From assembly GCA_947652605.1 (NCBI GenBank), contig OX393579.1:18683674-18747673 (forward strand): DNA of 64,000 nucleotides, written 5' to 3'. Position 1 is the first letter of the stretch; each line of letters starts with the position of its first letter. Shown here one piece after another: positions 10,293-20,723 of this stretch. A model generated the notes under the pieces. It had not been told where the DNA came from. It was given only the letters and a program-made list of their open reading frames with translations, and searched no databases. Both the position numbers and the translations under genes were made by a program. Source of the stretch: Elmis aenea (lineage: Eukaryota > Arthropoda > Insecta > Coleoptera > Elmidae).

Positions 10293-11159
10293 CAGCGTGG
10301 ACCAAATTCGAATGTTTTACGGGGTATCTCGGTTACCGTAATGGATAGCAAAAATCTGATTTCGGTCTCTTGAGTTCTTTTTCTGAGAAAATAACGCCTA
10401 TGCAATCAGATTTTTTCTATCGGATTCCGTTTTGGCAGTAGACGAAAAATGAAATTTCATCATTTTTGAAAATTTGCTGTAACTTCTTTATTTATTAAAT
10501 TAGAACAAAATGTTATAGAGGTTTTTTATACAGATTTTTATGCTTAATTTAAAAACAAAAGTAAGAAACCCTAGTTGGCCATGAGTTTATGTGAAAGAGT
10601 ATTTTTTAGCTTTTCAAAAATATATAGTTTTATATATTAGTTGCAAAAAATAGCCAAGATATGGCCAATTTTGTAAAAATTCGATCATCAAAATTAGCCA
10701 TGATTTCGTGAACAAGTGATGTTTGCAATTATTGGCCATATCTTGGTTATTTTTTGCAAAAAATATATAAAACTATACATTTTTGAAAAGCTAAAAAAAT
10801 ACTCTTTCACATAAAGTCATGGCCAACTAGGTTTCCATTTAAAAATATGTAAATTTACTCCATATCTCGAAAGTCAAGGAGGCTAAGAAAAATTTCTTTT
10901 GCTTTTAAATTAAGCATAAAAATCTGTATAAAAAACCTATATAACATTTTGTTCTAATTTAATAAATAAAGAAGTTACAGCAAATTTTCAAAAATGATGA
11001 AATTTAATTTTTCGTCTGTAGTGCCAAAATGGAATCCGATAGAAAAAATCTAATTGCATAGGCGTTATTTTCTCAAAAAAATAGCCCAAGAGACCCAAAT
11101 TAGATTTTCGCTATCTATTACGGTAACCGAGATTCGACATTCGAATTTGGTCCACCCTG
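10293..11159. mobile_element. Palindromic mariner-type MITE (family D)
   Basis: Left end CAGCGTGGACCAAATTCGAA and right end TTCGAATTTGGTCCACCCTG, with TA on both sides (10291-10292, 11160-11161). The two halves are inverted copies over most of the length (for example ATTAAGCATAAAAATCTGTA and its complement), centred near 10720, so the whole unit can form one long hairpin. A truncated relative is at 34759-35310. No open frame. Confidence 0.85.
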
Positions 11160-11162
11160 TAC

Positions 11163-11728
11163 AATTAATCACCATCATATTAATGTCAAAGTGATAGTTT
11201 TAACAGAAGAACAAAAAAAAACAAAAAAATAGTTTTGTTTTTTATTGTGCTTTTTTGTATAAGATCATTTGATTCAAAAATTGGACAATATGAGTTTTTC
11301 TCAAATTTTTGTGGTAAAATATAATTTTAGATATTAAGTGTCATATATCATTGATATCAGAAGACAAAGTGCTATCGTACTATGAGATTAAAAATTTTTC
11401 GCCGAATTTAAAAAAATTAAGTTGATGGTTCTGAAGAGACGAAACGTTGTTGGAAATTTTATGTTATCTCAAAATATAAAGCGTAAGGAGTTGCCATGGA
11501 GAAGTGCTTCCAGATTGTCGATATCTTAAAAAATGTAGGAAATAAGCCAAAAAAACGAAAATCATTTTTTTTCAGTTTTTCTTGAATAACTTTTGAACAG
11601 CTATAAAAATTTTCTTTGCAGATATTTGATGAGTATCTAATTTCGCAACTTTGCCCTTATTTAACCGACCTCGTAGCTCTTAAGATAAGCGAGATCCCCA
11701 TGCATTTACTCGAATTTGGGACACCCTG
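11163..11728. repeat. Mariner-type MITE right-end fragment
   Basis: The end CGAATTTGGGACACCCTG with TA at 11729-11730 is preceded by GATAAGCGAGATCCCCATGC, the same order as the right end of the MITE at 5009-5632. No matching left end is found, so the copy is truncated. No gene is seen in the rest. Confidence 0.55.
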
Positions 11729-11906
11729 TATATCTATTATATATAAGGTATGTAATAATGAATTAAATACATAATGAAAAAAAGAAAAAAATATTAAATG
11801 TATACAAGTCCGTTCCTATTTAAACGAAGTGTGGCGGAACGACTTACATATATCGAAGACCTCCTATAAATCTAAAAGTGTAATTATGAATAAGTAAACT
11901 CTAACT

Positions 11907-12109
11907 CAGCGATTGTTAACCGGGGGGCCGCGGCCCCCTGGGGGCCGTGAAGAATTTTAAGGGGGGGCGCGAAAAATTCATAAAACATTTTTACTTTTTA
12001 AAATATTGAAATCTTTAAAAAAATATTTTTTCAACTACAAACTAGGGGGCCGCGAAAATATTTTAGGATATTTAGGGGGCCGCGACTACTAAAAGGTTAA
12101 GAACCACTG
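11907..12109. mobile_element. Short hAT-type MITE with GGGGGCCGCG motifs
   Basis: Ends CAGCGATTGTTAACC and GGTTAAGAACCACTG, flanked by CTCTAACT (11899-11906) and CCCTAACT (12110-12117), 7 of 8 identical. The interior repeats GGGGGCCGCG, giving a strong local GC peak. Confidence 0.85.
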
Positions 12110-12117
12110 CCCTAACT

Positions 12118-12589
12118 GATACAAAATACTTTTAAACATATCATTAAGACCTTGTAAAACCTATGTAAAACACGGTTTCCAAGTCTCGGCTTTCATAATC
12201 ACGAGAAATAATCAAGTTAAAACGTATAACTAAAGCCATTTCTGTTTTAATCTTATTATCTACTTATTACGCTCCCTGCCAAACTTTTAACAATCCGTTT
12301 TTGGAATTAACTGGTAGCTAAAGTCGTTGCGAGCTTGTGGTATTAAAGATAACATTGCAATATCTTTGTTAATTATAAATAAAGGTTTAATGTGCAAGCG
12401 AAGCCTCCGCAAAGTCGATGAAGCGACAAGTCTCGATGGGGAAATTTTCCTTCGTCTTATTCTACGCTGCAAAGGAACTCGGTGTTAAAACAGGAAATGT
12501 CAATAAGGATAACGAGGCATCAAACAACAGGATATTTCCAATTAGTTTGGATTATGATGATTAGCACAAATTAAAATAATAGGTTATTA
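12118..12589. other. No gene recognised
   Basis: Moderately AT-rich, with no terminal repeats and no open frame that looks like a known protein. Confidence 0.45.
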
Positions 12590-12591
12590 TA

Positions 12592-12997
12592 CAGGGTGTT
12601 CAAAAATAATATAGAAACAGTTTGGAAAGTGATTTTTGGGTATACAGGGTGGTGCCTTTTTCGATGCTCACCATTGCTATCTTGGAAACGGTAGATAAGA
12701 GTTACCAGGTCGGTTAAATTAAAGACAATTTGCACATTTTTATGGCCATTGAGAATCTGAAAAGAAATCCTGGATAGTTTGATTCGTTTTTGATTACAAA
12801 AAAAAACTGAAAAATGTGATTTTAGAAAAATGTTACTATCTTCCCTACCATTTACGCTATTTAATTTAAACTTGGTAACTGTATATTTTTGACCATCCTG
12901 GGTTTGATGACGTCAACAGAAATTTCCTAAGCCTTCTACATTTCAAGTTGCGATAGTCAACTTTTTTATTTCTTATGGCCGCCATATTGGTTTTTTG
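12592..12997. repeat. Two abutting mariner-type left ends
   Basis: CAGGGTGTTCAAAAATAAT starts at 12592 after TA, and a second end CAGGGTGGTGCCTTTTTCGA starts at 12645, also after TA. Neither has its inverted partner before the complete MITE that begins at 13000. These look like remains of stacked insertions. Confidence 0.55.
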
Positions 12998-12999
12998 TA

Positions 13000-14220
13000 C
13001 AGGGTGGTCCAAATTCGATGGGATTGCATGGGTATCTCAGTTAATATTTAAGATAGAGGAACGGTTAAATTACCAAAAATGTGCAGATTTTTGAGACAAA
13101 CTCAGAACCGTTTTCAAAAATATTCTATCATTTCCGGTTTTCGAGTTATTAAATTAAAAGTGTTTTTTTGTCATATTAATAATGTGTCATATATCCGTTA
13201 TTGTTGTAAATATCGAAAATATTAATCAAGATTATTTTTAGATATTTTATGTTTAAAATGATTATACCAAAACAATTTTTTTTACGCTCGCCGTTAAAAA
13301 GTTATCACACAAAATTACATTTTTTTAAATGTGAACGATAGTTGACTATTATCTATTTAAATTCCTTATTTTTTTCTCATTCCAAATATATAAAGGTCGA
13401 TGTATTTATTTTCAATAATACGCAAGTTATGAAGGTTTTTTAGTTTTTTTTTTCTAAGAAAATCATAGTAGGCTGTGAAAACAAAAAAAAAACAAGGTGT
13501 AAAACCTTATAAAACTCATGTGGTACAAGTTACCAAGGTTTTCTAATTTGTTGTTGAGATAAACATTGTAAATATTTGAACATAAGATAACAACATAGTC
13601 GGAATCAGCAGTAATGCAGTATATTGCTGTTTATCTCAAGTTCAAAAATTTTTGATGTTTATCTCAACAACAAATTTAAAAACCTTGGTAACTTGTACCG
13701 TATGAGTTTTATAAGGTTTTACACATTGTTTTTTTTTTGTTTTCACAGCCTACTATGATTTTCTTAGAAAAAAAAAACTAAAAAACCTTCATAACTTGCG
13801 TATTATTGAAAATAAATACATCGACCTTTATATATTTGGAATGAGAAAAAAATAAGGAATTTAAATAGATCATAGCCAACTATCGTTCCCATTTAAAAAA
13901 AGGTAGTTTTGTGTGATAACTTTTTAACGGCGAGCGTAAAAAAATTGTTTTGGTATAATCATTTTAAACATAAAATATCTAAAAATAATCTTGATTAATA
14001 TTTTCGATATTTACAACAATAACGGATATATGACACATTATTAATATGACAAAAAAACACTTTTTATTCAATAACTCGAAAACCGGAAACGATAGAATAT
14101 TTTTGAAAACGGTCCTGAGTTTATCTCAAAAATCTGCACATTTTTGGTAATTTAACCGTTCCTCTATCTTAAATATTAACCGAGATACCCCTGCAATCCC
14201 ATCGAATTTGGACCACCCTG
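13000..14220. mobile_element. Full-length palindromic mariner-type MITE (family A)
   Basis: Ends CAGGGTGGTCCAAATTCGAT and complement, TA at 12998-12999 and 14221-14222. The two halves, about 600 bases each, are inverted copies centred near 13610 and include TTTATCTCAACAACAAAT and GGTTTTACAC words in mirrored order. It is very similar to 53805-54933. No coding frame; the unit is essentially one giant hairpin. Confidence 0.9.
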
Positions 14221-14231
14221 TACCATAAGAC

Positions 14232-15126
14232 TAGGGATTCTGAGTCTCGACAATTTTTAAAGTCCCGGGACTCGAGACTTTTTTTATCAAAGTCCCAGGA
14301 ATTCCCGGGACTTCGAGACTTTTGCGAATTTTAATTACATACTAGAAAATGGTGGTATTACCCGTCAAAAATGACGGAAGATTTTCTAAGGTGCAAGAAA
14401 AATGATGATATATTCATGTACTCAAAATTCATCGGCTATTTTCACTGTAAAAAATAAGTTTTCTTGACAGTGACATTATTTCTGAAAGCACCCGCTACAT
14501 ATTTAAAATTGCTTCTTTGCACGTATCGTGATCGTGAATCGGTCGTGACAGTTGACAGTTGACAGTTTTTTTTTTTAAATTAAACCATATTCGCGGATTT
14601 TGTGTTTGAAGCATTTATTTTATAAATAAACTAATAAAGTATAGTAGTAGGAGTAGTGTTATAATTTTTAATTAAGTCTACATTCTACAGTAAATAAAGT
14701 ATTTATTTCCAAGTAAATGCCCATTTTAAATAAACTTAACAAATTTCATTAAACTTTAAAACATAACAAGCATAATTAAAATATATTTTTACTAATAAAC
14801 TTAACAATTATCCTTTAGCTTTAAAGCAGACAAGAAATAAACATAAACAATTAAATATGGCAGGCAAAAAATTTAAATAAAGTTAAGTAAATACTGATTG
14901 TTAGTATAAACTATAAACATAAAAAATTATGAAACAAAATATTTTTGCTAAACTCATGGCAGTAAAATTTGTTTAAAAATAAGAAGTATAAAACATTAAT
15001 TTCAGTGTTCTGTAACATTAAGTCTCGTCTCGAGTCTCGAACTAAATGTCCCGGGACTCGAGACTAAGAAAGTCCCGGGAATTCCCGGGACTTACGTCTC
15101 GGGAAATTCCCGGGACAGAATCCCTA
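14232..15126. mobile_element. hAT-type element rich in CCCGGGA motifs, second copy
   Basis: Ends TAGGGATTCTG and CAGAATCCCTA with a perfect 8-bp duplication CATAAGAC (14224-14231, 15127-15134). The interior matches 7661-8497 in opposite orientation, including the CCCGGGA/CGAGACT-rich ends and the shared central AT-rich part with GTCAAAAATGACGGAAGATTT. It landed two bases beyond the TA of the MITE ending at 14220. Confidence 0.9.
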
Positions 15127-15134
15127 CATAAGAC

Positions 15135-15495
15135 ACACAAAAAAAATTGTTTTCAGATTGGTAGCCAACATAACCTTTTTATTTTAAAAACTTGTTGAAA
15201 TTTGAAAATTTGTATTAATAATTTACAAAATTAGTGCAGATTAAAAATAATTACGTTGATTATATTAAGCTAACAATAGATAAGGCCAGAAATCACGATA
15301 ATATTCTGCATAATCAAATAATTCACACAACTGATAAATTAATTAATAAACAGTGACGTGATAATAAGTACGTAAGTATCTTATCTTATACTTTACACAA
15401 TTGTTAAGACTTGAGTAAATTAATTCTAGCTGCTAATAAAATGTTCAGTCGTATTCAACAAAACATAACTTAAGTGCGTCTAAACATTTTTTGCA
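15135..15495 (+). promoter_or_regulatory. Upstream region of the ankyrin gene
   Basis: AT-rich sequence between the hAT element and the start codon. A GTTCAGTCGT word near 15443-15452 resembles the arthropod TCAGT initiator and would give a 5' UTR of about 45 bases. No clear TATA box at the right distance. Inference only. Confidence 0.3.
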
Positions 15496-16749
15496 ATGCC
15501 CGGTAACAATATTTCAGACTTAGACCTAATAAAAATGTGCAAAAAAGAAGTGTGGAATGTGCTAGACGTTGTATTTAAAAATAAAATAAGCCAATCAGAT
15601 ATAAATGTATGTGATAAAAAAGGAAACACAATGTTACACATAGTCACGCGGAAAAACAAAGAAAACTTTGTGGACAAACTAATTACCGACGGTGCAACGG
15701 TGAACGTGCAAAATATTTATGGATACACACCCCTTCACATTGCAGCAGCATTAGGCAACAAAAATATAGTTAAAAAACTCGTGAAAGCAAAGGCCGATGT
15801 GAACTGCAAAGATTCACAAAACGAAACGCCCATATTTCAAGCAGTGAAACACCGACACACCGATCTAGTGAAATATTTCCTAAAGCTAAACTCAGATACT
15901 TTTAATACCAATAATAACGGCCAGAACATTCTAGACATAGCTGCCGAGCAAGATAACGACAATCTCGTTGAAATAATTTCAGAAAAACGAGCTCCAACGC
16001 CAATATCAAACACTTCAGGCTCTAATAAATTAAAAACAGCTGTGGAGAAAGGTTCTTCTACCTCAGTTAAAAATTTAATTGAGTCCGGCTGCAATATCAA
16101 CGTTATGGATTCCCAAGAACGGTCGCTTTTGCATATTGCAGCTCAAAATAAAAGAGCCAAAGTGGCTGAAATGCTAATTAAAGCTGGAATTGACGTGAAC
16201 AGCCAAGATAAATGCGGAAATAGTTCTTTGCATACAGCCGTAGAAGCTGGGGCCGTGGACGTACTAAGACATCTTGTAGATAACGGCGCGATAGTAGATA
16301 TACCTGACGATGACGGCTACACCCCGCTACATGTAGCTTGTAAAACAGATGTGCTTAAGATTGCAGATATTCTAATAACAAAAGCGGTTGTAATTAATTT
16401 CCGAACCTGTAATGGCGATACCCCTTTGCACTGCGCGTCAAGTTTGGGAAATCTACCTGTTGTGGAAGCCTTAATCAACCACCGAGCGAGAGTAAACTTG
16501 TTAAACAATGATGGCTGTACTCCATTACATCTTGCGGCCGAAATGGGGCACTTCGAAACAGTTCGGTGTTTGTTATTACATGCAGCTGATGCTACCATAA
16601 TGAACAATTTTAACAGACCTGCGTTAGAACCTCAATTTGCAAAACAATTTACTGACATATTAAAAGAACCTAGACAAATAAAAGCTGCTAGATCGAGCAG
16701 AATACCTGTTAAAGTCGGGCGAACTCGTTCAAAAAGTGCTACTAGATAA
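15496..16749 (+). CDS. Ankyrin-repeat protein, intronless, 417 residues
   Basis: A single uninterrupted frame of 417 codons made largely of ankyrin repeats, about ten in number: near residues 43-73, 76-106, 109-139, 142-165 (degenerate), 176-205, 208-238, 241-271, 274-304, 307-337 and 340-370. Canonical G-x-TPLHxAA cores are clear at 76 (YGYTPLHIAA), 274 (DGYTPLHVAC) and 340 (DGCTPLHLAA). Residues 1-40 have no recognised domain; the tail 392-417 is basic and Ser/Arg-rich (RSSRIPVKVGRTRSKSATR), suggesting nucleic acid, membrane or nuclear-import interactions. No signal peptide or membrane segment, so it is probably cytosolic or nuclear. Ankyrin stacks bind proteins; no catalytic domain is present and the partner is unknown. 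The start is the first ATG of the frame, with a fair context (GCAATGC). Its codon use and composition stand out from the surrounding DNA. Lack of introns could mean a retrogene or a naturally single-exon gene. Confidence 0.9.
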   Translation: MPGNNISDLDLIKMCKKEVWNVLDVVFKNKISQSDINVCDKKGNTMLHIVTRKNKENFVDKLITDGATVNVQNIYGYTPLHIAAALGNKNIVKKLVKAKADVNCKDSQNETPIFQAVKHRHTDLVKYFLKLNSDTFNTNNNGQNILDIAAEQDNDNLVEIISEKRAPTPISNTSGSNKLKTAVEKGSSTSVKNLIESGCNINVMDSQERSLLHIAAQNKRAKVAEMLIKAGIDVNSQDKCGNSSLHTAVEAGAVDVLRHLVDNGAIVDIPDDDGYTPLHVACKTDVLKIADILITKAVVINFRTCNGDTPLHCASSLGNLPVVEALINHRARVNLLNNDGCTPLHLAAEMGHFETVRCLLLHAADATIMNNFNRPALEPQFAKQFTDILKEPRQIKAARSSRIPVKVGRTRSKSATR

Positions 16750-16888
16750 TCGTTTTAATGGCAAGAGCAACTAAGACAAATTATGAAAGACGAAAATTGT
16801 ACTTAATTAAAAACTACAGTATTAATTTAACTTTTTAAAACAAAAAATAATTTACTTATAATATATTATACCACAGTTTTATATTTAA

Positions 16889-16943
16889 AATAAATTATAA
16901 AGTCCTACAGAGTTAATAAAAAAATTAATAATAAAGCAATAAA
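16889..16943 (+). terminator. Polyadenylation signal cluster of the ankyrin gene
   Basis: Four AATAAA hexamers at 16889-16894, 16915-16920, 16930-16935 and 16938-16943, 140-195 bases after the stop codon. This fits a short 3' UTR, although AATAAA is common by chance in such AT-rich DNA. Confidence 0.5.
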
Positions 16944-16959
16944 AATATATCGTAGTAAG

Positions 16960-17649
16960 TATTCCAGACCCGTAACATATTTTATTTAATAGACAGAGCT
17001 TTGGCGTTGCTTACTAAATATATTTTTGAATATAATTGATTTGACATACGCTCAATTATTTTGATTTATTTGGTTTTAAATTTTATTTTCCAGTTTAGTT
17101 TTCCAGTTTAAATGGCATCCTATATTTATAAATACGTACCTATAAATTATTTTTCTAAGATATGCATGGAAGACCAAAAGTATGAAAACGCTGGTGTACC
17201 TATAGGCGAAAACACAAGTTTTATGGTAAAATCTTTTTTTAAAAAAGTGCATGGCAAATTGTTAACTCCATTTTGACGTACTTCAATTTTTTCGGCAACC
17301 TATCTTTTTTTTACTTTAGTTGATGGAGATTTTTTCCCTTTTTAACCATCTACAGTTTTTTTTAGTGCTACATTTAAAAAAATCGAGAAAAATTAATTTT
17401 CAAATTATTTATTATTTTTCACAAAATCGTTTTGTATTTGACTAAACAAAACACGATCGCTGTAGTAATTGACAGTTTATAACTTGTCTAATTGTGTTTT
17501 ATTATTTTTTCACGAAAAATCATTAATTTGTGAGCATTAAATTAAAACGCCTTAAATAAACTTTCACAAAAGAAATTCGACAGAAGGTCCCTTTTTAATT
17601 TAATACTACCGCAATTTCTCGAGAAATATTAATTGTATACGTAAATTAT
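16960..17649. other. No gene recognised
   Basis: AT-rich sequence downstream of the ankyrin gene. No open frame or complete repeat is visible. Confidence 0.45.
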
Positions 17650-17914
17650 CAGTAGTAATATAACAAGTGCATTGAAAATAATCGATAGTTTTTGGTAAAT
17701 ATGCCCGAATGCATGTTGAGCTAAAAAAAAACACGAGTGCACGAAGTGAACGAGTGAATTTTTCTGATTCAACTTGCATGAGTAAAGATTTGTCAAAAAT
17801 TATAGATTATTTGTAATGCACGAGTTATATTTTGTCAGAAAATTCTTTCAATTAACCTACCTGTCAAATTAAATGTATGTTATGTCAGTGGTGCATCAGG
17901 GGTGTGGTTTAATC

Positions 17915-18416
17915 CAGGGGTTTGGAGCGGAGCTCGGAGCTGGAGCACGGAGCAGTGGAGCAATGCGTTTTTGCCCGGAGCAGGAGCGGAGCCCGGAGCA
18001 AATAATTTTGATTGCTCCACTGCTCCAGTTTATTATGGAAAATTTGTAAAAAAAACTTTTTGTTTCCTTTTTTTCAACGTTTGGAGATCAATAATCTGTT
18101 TCTTCAAACATTTATTTAACTTCACTTGTTTGTTAGGGCCAAATATTGTTATTTTTGACCAACTTATACATATCCGATAAAATTAAAACTTTGTTTTTAA
18201 AACAATTTTTTTTAATCAAATGTTTTGTAATAAAATATGTTAACAATATTTGGAGTATAGAGCGGAGCTGGAGCGGAGCTGGAGCGGAGCTGGAGCGGAG
18301 CTGGAGCGGAGCTGGAGCGGAGCTGGAGCGGAGCTGGAGCGGAGCTAGAGCAGGCATTTTGATGCCGGAGCGGAGCGAGCGGAGCAATTAAAAAATTAGG
18401 CTGCTCCAAACCCCTG
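17915..18416. mobile_element. hAT-type MITE with minisatellite, inserted in R1
   Basis: Ends CAGGGGTTTGGAGC and GCTCCAAACCCCTG with a perfect 8-bp duplication GTTTAATC (17907-17914, 18417-18424). The uninterrupted site GTTTAATC is present once in the paralogous R1 copy at 58392-58399, which confirms both borders. GGAGC-rich subterminal zones flank an AT-rich centre. Confidence 0.95.
18260..18350. repeat. 12-bp minisatellite GGAGCGGAGCTG
   Basis: About seven and a half near-perfect tandem units. The two strands give open frames of repeated AGAELERSW or APAPLQLRSS words, which are artefacts of the array. Confidence 0.9.
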
Positions 18417-18842
18417 GTTTAATCTACAGTAAAGTAACGCTACTGGTCGCCGAAATTCGTCAAAAAAATTTCAAGACCAAAACATTTTATTCTCTCTCCA
18501 AATTTATATTTTTGACCAATCACAAACTCAGATTTCTTAGAAACGACCAATAAACGCATGAAAATCTGTTAAATGCGAAAAGGATGTTATCAGTGTATGA
18601 TTATGTTTTTTGCTCGTTTCTAGGAAATCTGAGTTTGTTGTTCGAAAACGCAAATTTGACAGGAGGATCAACATCTGGCAGGGAAATATAAAATTATTGC
18701 CGTGTAATAATGCTACTATTGGTAGTCTCTTGAAGATTTAAGATTAGTGATTGGTTGGAAACGCAAATTTGACAGGTGAAGGAAATTTTCACCAATAGTT
18801 TTTAAAGATAATTAATTTGTCAATAAGAAAATGAGAAAATAA

Positions 18843-19145
18843 AAAGGATGTTCCATTTAAAAAAATATACTTATTCGTGTTTGAAGTTTAGTCGAATGGA
18901 CTGGACAAAAAAAACACCTTAAGTATTATTTGTAAACTTTATCTGATCAGCAACCCTTATGACACTACTGTTAAATAAATTTTAAAGGAACATTCCCAAG
19001 TTATTAAACATTAATATTTTTTTAAAGTCCTATTTATGCCATTAAAAAAAAAACTTGAATAACTTAAAAACGATTAATTTAGGTACACAAAACCTCATAC
19101 ATTTCTTAAAAAAAATTTAATTTAAAATCTAAAAAACACATATTA
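18843..19145. repeat. Decayed MITE arm related to 45375-45694
   Basis: GGATGTTCCATTTAAAAAAA, then TACTTATTCG, GTTATTAAACATTAATATTT and ATAACTTAAAAACGATTAATTT-like words occur in the same order as in 45375-45694. The outermost bases and right end are not recognisable. Confidence 0.5.
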
Positions 19146-19149
19146 TGCA

Positions 19150-20719
19150 ACAAAGTTACGTATCGGTGCGCAAAAAGAAAACACTTTGTACAGTAAAAAA
19201 TAAATTAGTTTCTTTTCTATGGTAAACGACCACAAAGAAACTTCTGCTTAATACTTTTCTTTTTAATTTTTACTAATAACAGACCATCGAATAATACGTT
19301 TTGGCTGGGACTAAAAATAGTACAAAGAAATTATAAGATGAAGTGTTAGTGATCAAAATCAAATGCAAATATGGTAGTAAACAAATGCTTAAAGCACATT
19401 AAGATAGCATTGTTTTATTTTTTAAACATTTTTAAAACACCTCATATTTTTTAACACATCACTTAAAATTTCTTGTCAACTGTTTCTTCACTACAGTTTC
19501 CTTGCATATATCAAGAAAATTGCATTTTTTGCCAATATAACATGTCTAAAATTTCCTTTGTATACAGTAAAAAGTATAAAGGAGAAAATTTGTAGTTTTT
19601 TTTTAAATCTGGGTAAAGGAAATTTAAAAAATATTGAATTATCATATCAGTATGACGTAAGCTTTATCATATGCAAGTCGTATTTTTCGCGGTATATCTT
19701 TCTAAACTACATAAGAAATATTTTGGAAACATGTTATTTTGCAGTTGTTTTTATTTTAGTCCATATTACCTCTTCGACAAAACGGCACATTAAAATATAT
19801 TATTAATAGTATTCATGTTAGTGTTTCTATTTACTTTAAAAATAGGCCACTAAACGTTTACTACATTTTTTTCCCCTACAATTGATCGTCTGAAAACCAC
19901 GTAAACCCATTGCAATTTAGAAGACGATATTTTTCACGCTTGTAGGCTTTCCACGAGGGGATATGAACTGTAAACTATTGCCAAAAGTGTACTTTGGGGT
20001 CATTTGGTTTCTGCCCATCTAACAGATACTGTAGTAGCAAATGCTATCTTTCTTTGCTATTAACGTTTGTTACATTTCCACATTGCTTACATATAAAACA
20101 GATGCCCAGCCGTACTGATCACACAAACTTATTGTAAAAATTGAAAAAACACAAATAAATATTATCTTCATCACACAATTTTATGGTTTTTAAAGTGACT
20201 TTATTTTATAGATATTTTTGATTTTATGTTATACATTCATGTATGTATTCAGTCCTTAACAAAATTGAGACCCATTTTTCACATCTTGGATCATAAGTAG
20301 TAACACATTGTTAAGCAACATTAGCCAAATCTGCGTGAACATTAATGCAGACAAAAATAATTGCAATCAAGCGAGCTAGAAGCTCTTTAAGATTTCAAAA
20401 TAATTTTTAAAAATGTGTTGCATATATCTTTAAAACTACTTAAGCGACTTTCAAACAATGTGGATTAACAAATAGCAAAAAAATTAACACCTCCAACTGT
20501 ATAGTTTTGTGACCAAGGTTTTCAACAAATATTTAAAAAAATTACATTTGTAGATTTAATGTATAATTACTTATTTAAATTTCGCAATCAATATTTAATT
20601 TTAAATTTACGTGTAGGTAACTGTTTTTTTAAGATTGGCTGTTTTAAGAACATCTTATCAATCCAAACGTAATATTCTTAGGAAACATTATTATCTACAA
20701 GAAGCAGATCTTAAATTTG
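19150..20719. other. No gene recognised
   Basis: AT-rich, no convincing open frame, RNA gene or terminal repeats. The last part (from about 20690) belongs to the MITE-like host of the next element, as shown by similarity to 46035-46060. Confidence 0.45.
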
Positions 20720-20723
20720 TACT

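Larger units (their letters stand above)
17650..18797. repeat. Repeat family R1, copy interrupted by a hAT
   Basis: 17650-17906 matches 57968-58391 and 18417-18797 matches 58392-58767 in the same order and orientation. Shared words include AACAAGTGCATTGAAAAT, ATATGCCCGAATGCA, GTAACGCTACTGG and CGCAAATTTGACAGG. The other locus carries extra sequence near 58190-58350. The family has no coding frame and its class is unknown; it contains a hairpin based on CACGAGTGCAC. Confidence 0.8.

Noticed and set aside
15480..16607. Minus-strand open frames opposite the ankyrin gene
   Set aside because: Antisense shadows; the plus-strand frame has clear ankyrin repeats.
15496..16749. Bacterial (Wolbachia-type) origin of the ankyrin gene
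   Set aside because: Ankyrin genes are common in both; no flanking bacterial genes or ribosome-binding site are seen, so transfer cannot be claimed from sequence alone.
18133..18409. Open frames with APAPLQLRSS or AGAELERSW repeats on both strands
   Set aside because: Both are translations of the 12-bp minisatellite in the hAT-type MITE.
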